A stretch of DNA of 64,000 bases from Nipponacmea schrenckii (taxonomy: Eukaryota > Mollusca > Gastropoda > Lottiidae), in the NCBI GenBank assembly GCA_030562195.1, contig CM060201.1, positions 22,456,454 through 22,520,453 on the forward strand, given 5' to 3'. The translations under genes and the position numbers were made by a program. Shown here piece after piece: positions 60,480 through 64,000 of the stretch. Position 1 is the stretch's first letter; each line of letters begins with the position of its first letter. The notes beneath the pieces were generated by a model. That model made no database searches and was not told the DNA's origin. It was given only the letters and a program-made list of their open reading frames with translations.

Positions 60480-61010
60480 AGGTTATATGCTAGGTGATTT
60501 ACAGTTTGTAATTGTTGTCTATAGAAACACTGGATATCACCTAACTCTATTCTAAAGAGTTGTCAATTATTCTGGGTTATATTCTATAAAGTGGTTCAGT
60601 GTTGTACTATTGTCTGTTTATAGAAACATCAGATATCACCTAACCTGGTTATATTCTAGAGGTGGTTCAGTGTTGTACTATTGTCTGTTTATAGAAACAT
60701 CAGATATCACCTAACACTGAGATATATTCTAGAGGGTGGTTCACTGTTGTACTATTGTCTGTTTATAGAAACATCAGATATCACCTAACACTGAGATATA
60801 TTCTAGAGGGTGGTTCACTGTTGTACTATTGTCTGTTTATAGAAACATCAGATATCACCTAACACTGAGATATATTCTAGAGGGTGGTTCACTGTTGTAC
60901 TATTGTCTGTTTATAGAAACATCAGATATCACCTAACACTGAGATATATTCTAGAGGGTGGTTCACTGTTATGCTATTGTCTGTTTATAGAAACACCAGG
61001 CATCATTCAA
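60480..61010 (+). repeat. 74-bp minisatellite, about 6-7 units
   Basis: Unit landmarks are GTCTGTTTATAGAAACATCA, GATATCACCTAACACTGAGA, TATATTCTAGAGGGTGGTTC and ACTGTTGTACTATT. The central four units are near identical. Confidence 0.9.
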
Positions 61011-61559
61011 CGCTGGGTTGGGTCTCTCGTAGTTTTAAGTGAGAGGCAAATCCTGACCTCGAGACGTAAACAGAGGGTTGCATTTCTTCAAAACGTGAAA
61101 AACTGTGGTCGAAAATTTAATAATTTATGACTTCATTATTTCAGATCTATCAAGCATCTCAGCAACAATTTGACTGATTTCGATAAATCATGTCCACGAC
61201 AGGATCGTACAAAAGATTGGGTATAAACCTATATAGTTATTCTCCGAACCAAGCCATAAAGGATCCATTTCCGGAACACAGCGACCCTTGTTGATTCTAC
61301 TCGGAATTCTAGGTTAAAATTATTTAAATAAGACTAAATTTTGTCTATGAATTATTGTAAATAAGGATTTTTATTTTTTTACACCAATAACAATTTTAAA
61401 CCAAAGTCCTCTTTTATGTTTAGTGAGTAAAAATTAGGTAAAAGTTAATTTCAAAATATAATTTTTAGCCTTCAGAACCGTCTCGTAACTGAAAGGCGTT
61501 AGTCACATTTCATTGCCTCGGTTGCAACCCACAGTATATATTAGGAAAAAGCTCGTGCC
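61011..61559. other. Unique sequence with a possible short exon
   Basis: An acceptor-like TTATTTCAG near 61136-61144 is followed by ATG at 61191 opening MSTTGSYKRLGINLYSYSPN and 14 more codons before a stop. I cannot assign it to any family. Confidence 0.25.
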
Positions 61560-61810
61560 CCCATGGGCTGAAGGACCATGTCCTTGTGTATTTGATCTAA
61601 TCCTTACCCATGTAAAATAAAGAGTTTATGTTTGTCACAATGGGCTGACTGTTATACAGGACCATGTTCTTGTGTAAAGGGACCTTATTCTGACCCATGT
61701 AAAATAAAGAGTCTATGTTTGTCTCCATAGGCTGAATGTTAGACAGGGCCATGTCTTTGTGTATAGGATCCAATTCTGACCCATGTACAATAAAGAGTTT
61801 ATTGTTAGTA
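61560..61810 (-). repeat. 85-bp minisatellite family, three diverged units, inverted
   Basis: GACCCATGTAAAATAAAGAG and GGACCATGT.CTTGTGTA are the reverse complement of the 5640-6505 unit landmarks. Confidence 0.85.
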
Positions 61811-62319
61811 CTAGTATATAACATGGGCGTCATGCAAATATAAGAACTTCCTCGACTTTACATCATAGCAAATAAGACATTGTTATATGCAACAACACAG
61901 CCATCGTGCAGAGGGTTTAGCAGGCACCATTAGGGCAAGAATGATTGGAACCCTAGCAAATCAAAACGCATATACACTATATTGAACTACTATTGGAAAT
62001 ACATATACATAAACTCGAACGCAGTTGGCAGCCATTTTGAATCACTCCCTCGACTTACTTAGTCTATATTTCAACAGTAAGCATTCAATTATACTTATTA
62101 ACTACTTAGAACTTATTCTGTATGATCTACGTCGATAGAAAGCTTTAAATGCTACTTCACACTACAGCCAGAGCTGGCCAGAGCAAGAAAGAAAAGAAGA
62201 GCGGAGAGGAACTGTACAGGCGTTACCATATAAGCAGTGCAGGGCGTTAAGAACCAATCTTTCTGTATACGGAAAATTTCATGTATTCGTTGCTGCGACA
62301 TCTTTGTCCAGCTAATCTT
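61811..62319. other. Unique sequence
   Basis: No gene or repeat is recognised. Confidence 0.5.
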
Positions 62320-62490
62320 TCATCTTCACTCATGATTCCAGTCACCCAGCTGTAAAATGGGTACGGATAATCCGGGAAAGATCAATGCCAAGAGGTTTGG
62401 ACCAGCTGGCAGAAAGGATCCCGGCGGACTTGTGAACCTAAGTTGTTATCCTTGTAAAATATAGTTGTTTCTTTGTTTCTTTCTTTTTTT
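62320..62490 (+). mobile_element. SINE family B, 5'-truncated with internal deletions
   Basis: It runs from CATCTTCACTCATGATTCCA through GGGTACGGATAATCCGGGAA and GACTTGTGAACCTAAG to AAAATATAGTTG and (TTTC)n. GGCCAAGG and CTGTCA are deleted relative to the other copies. Confidence 0.7.
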
Positions 62491-62739
62491 CTTGCACCAT
62501 ATCACGTGATAAGACATATCACTCCTATACCAGATGATATATATCTCGACATGGTAATAAACAATACATGTTTGGTTGTCGCCAAGTTTTATATCACTAT
62601 AAACTGTATAATATACAGCTATAAAATATGTTATATATGATAATATATATCATTCTACAGCCCCGAGGCCTTTCTCATATCATATACAATAGGTAGCTAA
62701 TATTATACAAGATAGGCCGATATATAACACGGGCTAGGC

Positions 62740-63230
62740 TAGGGAAGTAGGGATATCCGCCTCACACCGAGATACCGACCTCCTCTCCCTAAAACAGTAC
62801 ACTATGCTATCTTATAGGGGGAGGGGTTCTGCTTTACGTGCTACCGGCATCCCCGCATTAAAACCACACACTAGGCTATCTCATAAGGGGGTAGGGTCTG
62901 CTTCATGACCTCAAACTAAGAAATCTTGGTGACCACGAGCTACCTAAATAATACACTAGGCCATCTTAAAAAGGGGGTGAGGGGTCTGCTTCATGACCCC
63001 AAACTAAGAAATCTTGGTGACCACGAGCTACCTTAATAATACACTAGGCTATCTTAAAAAGGGGGTGAGGGGTCTGCTTCATGACATCAAACTAAGTAAT
63101 CTGGCTGACCACGAGGCTACCAATCTATCTTCTTCCTAAATAGTACACTGAGCTGACTTATAATAGTGAGTGAGATGGGGGGGGGGGGGTCTGTGCAATG
63201 TGCTTAACCACGAGCTACCGACAAAACCAC
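62740..63230 (+). repeat. Tandem repeat of about 105 bp, 4-5 diverged units
   Basis: Units contain ATACACTAGGCTATCTTAAA, GGGGGTGAGGGGTCTGCTTC and TCAAACTAAGAAATCTTGGT, GACCACGAGCTACC. The second and third complete units are the closest pair. Confidence 0.85.
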
Positions 63231-63339
63231 ACCTGCACCTCCACCTAACACGGCAGCATGTAATATTTTACCATATTGTGTCACTGAAAAGCATGGATAC
63301 TGTAAGAACAATCCAAATATAGGTTTAACGAGGATAACA

Positions 63340-63785
63340 GTAGCGGATTGCGAAGATCCTGTCGATCAGTTGGTCCTTGGCCAAACCTCTTGGTTTTGAT
63401 TTTACCAGGGTAACAATTCAAGATTTTGAGGGTCTTCTGGATTTCAGCAATCCTTAAGGGTAACATTACTAGACTTATGACGTCATAAGATTGTGAGCGC
63501 CTTAACCGTCTGAGTTACACCCCACAATGATTTTACCAGGGTAACAATTCAAGATTTAGAGGGTCCCGTCTAGTAGCAGAACTTTCAGTAAACCTTAAGG
63601 GTAACATTACTAGACTTGTGACGTCATAAGATTGCGAGCGCTCTTACCGGCTGCGCTACACACCGCATTAATTTTACCAGGGTAACAATTGAAGATTTAG
63701 AGGGTCCTGTCTAAGGTAGCATTACTACACTAATGGCGATCATGAGATTGTGAGCGCTCTTACCGTCTGAGCTACATCCCGTTTA
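63340..63785 (-). mobile_element. SINE family B-related element with three tandem tRNA-like heads
   Basis: On the minus strand, tRNA-like 5' halves occur at 63780-63741 (GGGATGTAGCTCAGACGGTA, AGAGCGCTCACAATC), 63667-63620 and 63525-63481. Each is followed by a short body ending GTTACCCTGGTAAAAT. After the third, the family B tail appears (CCAAGAGGTTTGGCCAAGGA, 63360-63400). Confidence 0.7.
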
Positions 63786-64000
63786 GTATAGATATTTAGA
63801 ACTAGTTGTTGATAATATTCGAGAAGAAGTATGGTTGGTGACAGCGCAACTGAATGGCTCCAGGCTGATTAATATACTCATCGTTTCAAGTTGACAGACA
63901 AGTCAGAGAATGATTTGTGAGCTTGTCGCCTTGCCTCCAGGACATATTTACTGAATTAAAAAACAAGCTTTAATACTCTAACTCTCTCATAAAAATCAAC
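63786..64000. other. Unique sequence to window end
   Basis: No feature is recognised. Confidence 0.5.

Noticed and set aside
63741..63780. tRNA gene on the minus strand
   Set aside because: Only the 5' half is tRNA-like; there is no T arm or 3' acceptor, and the segment repeats three times with SINE sequence.

Overview
This window is eukaryotic nuclear DNA from an invertebrate, AT-rich and very poor in coding sequence. A lophotrochozoan, most likely a mollusc, is my inference. It rests on large introns, canonical GT/AG splice sites, tRNA-derived SINEs, abundant minisatellites and a voltage-gated proton channel with a long S1-S2 loop. I see no bacterial operon, rRNA, stand-alone tRNA, reverse transcriptase, transposase or CRISPR array.

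The one gene I recognise is on the minus strand. It is an Hv1/HVCN1-like proton channel whose first three coding exons lie at 42672-42605, 32950-32826 and 18867-18476. Splice phases agree across both introns and give 195 continuous residues: a short N-terminus, S1 with the hallmark Asp, an unusually long extracellular loop, and S2 up to its acidic residue. The exons for the rest of S2, S3, S4 and the coiled coil were not found and probably lie beyond position 1. The introns are about 9.7 kb, 14.0 kb and more than 18 kb. A 5' non-coding exon may end at 50021.

By rough addition, at least a third of the window is tandem repeat: more than 30 arrays with periods from 4 to about 130 bp. Several families recur at distant sites and in both orientations: a 44-bp family (8.8-9.8, 14.3-17.0, 25.4-27.4 kb), a 72-bp family (2.6-3.8, 23.5-24.6, 34.2-34.5 kb), an 85-bp family (5.6-6.5, 61.6-61.8 kb) and a 64-bp family (13.3-14.1, 35.0-36.2 kb). 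Two tRNA-derived SINE families are scattered through the window. One copy is intact with a 10-bp target-site duplication (21932-22292). The tail or head of the other has been amplified in tandem (1-430, 1.9-2.2 kb, 63.3-63.8 kb).

The right part (53-62 kb) is less repetitive and holds two candidate promoters: a TATA-type one near 57.1 kb followed by a possible first exon, and an ETS/CRE/NRF1-like cluster at 58.85-58.96 kb. No gene body could be recognised there. Most open reading frames over 60 codons lie in tandem repeats whose period is a multiple of three and are not genes.
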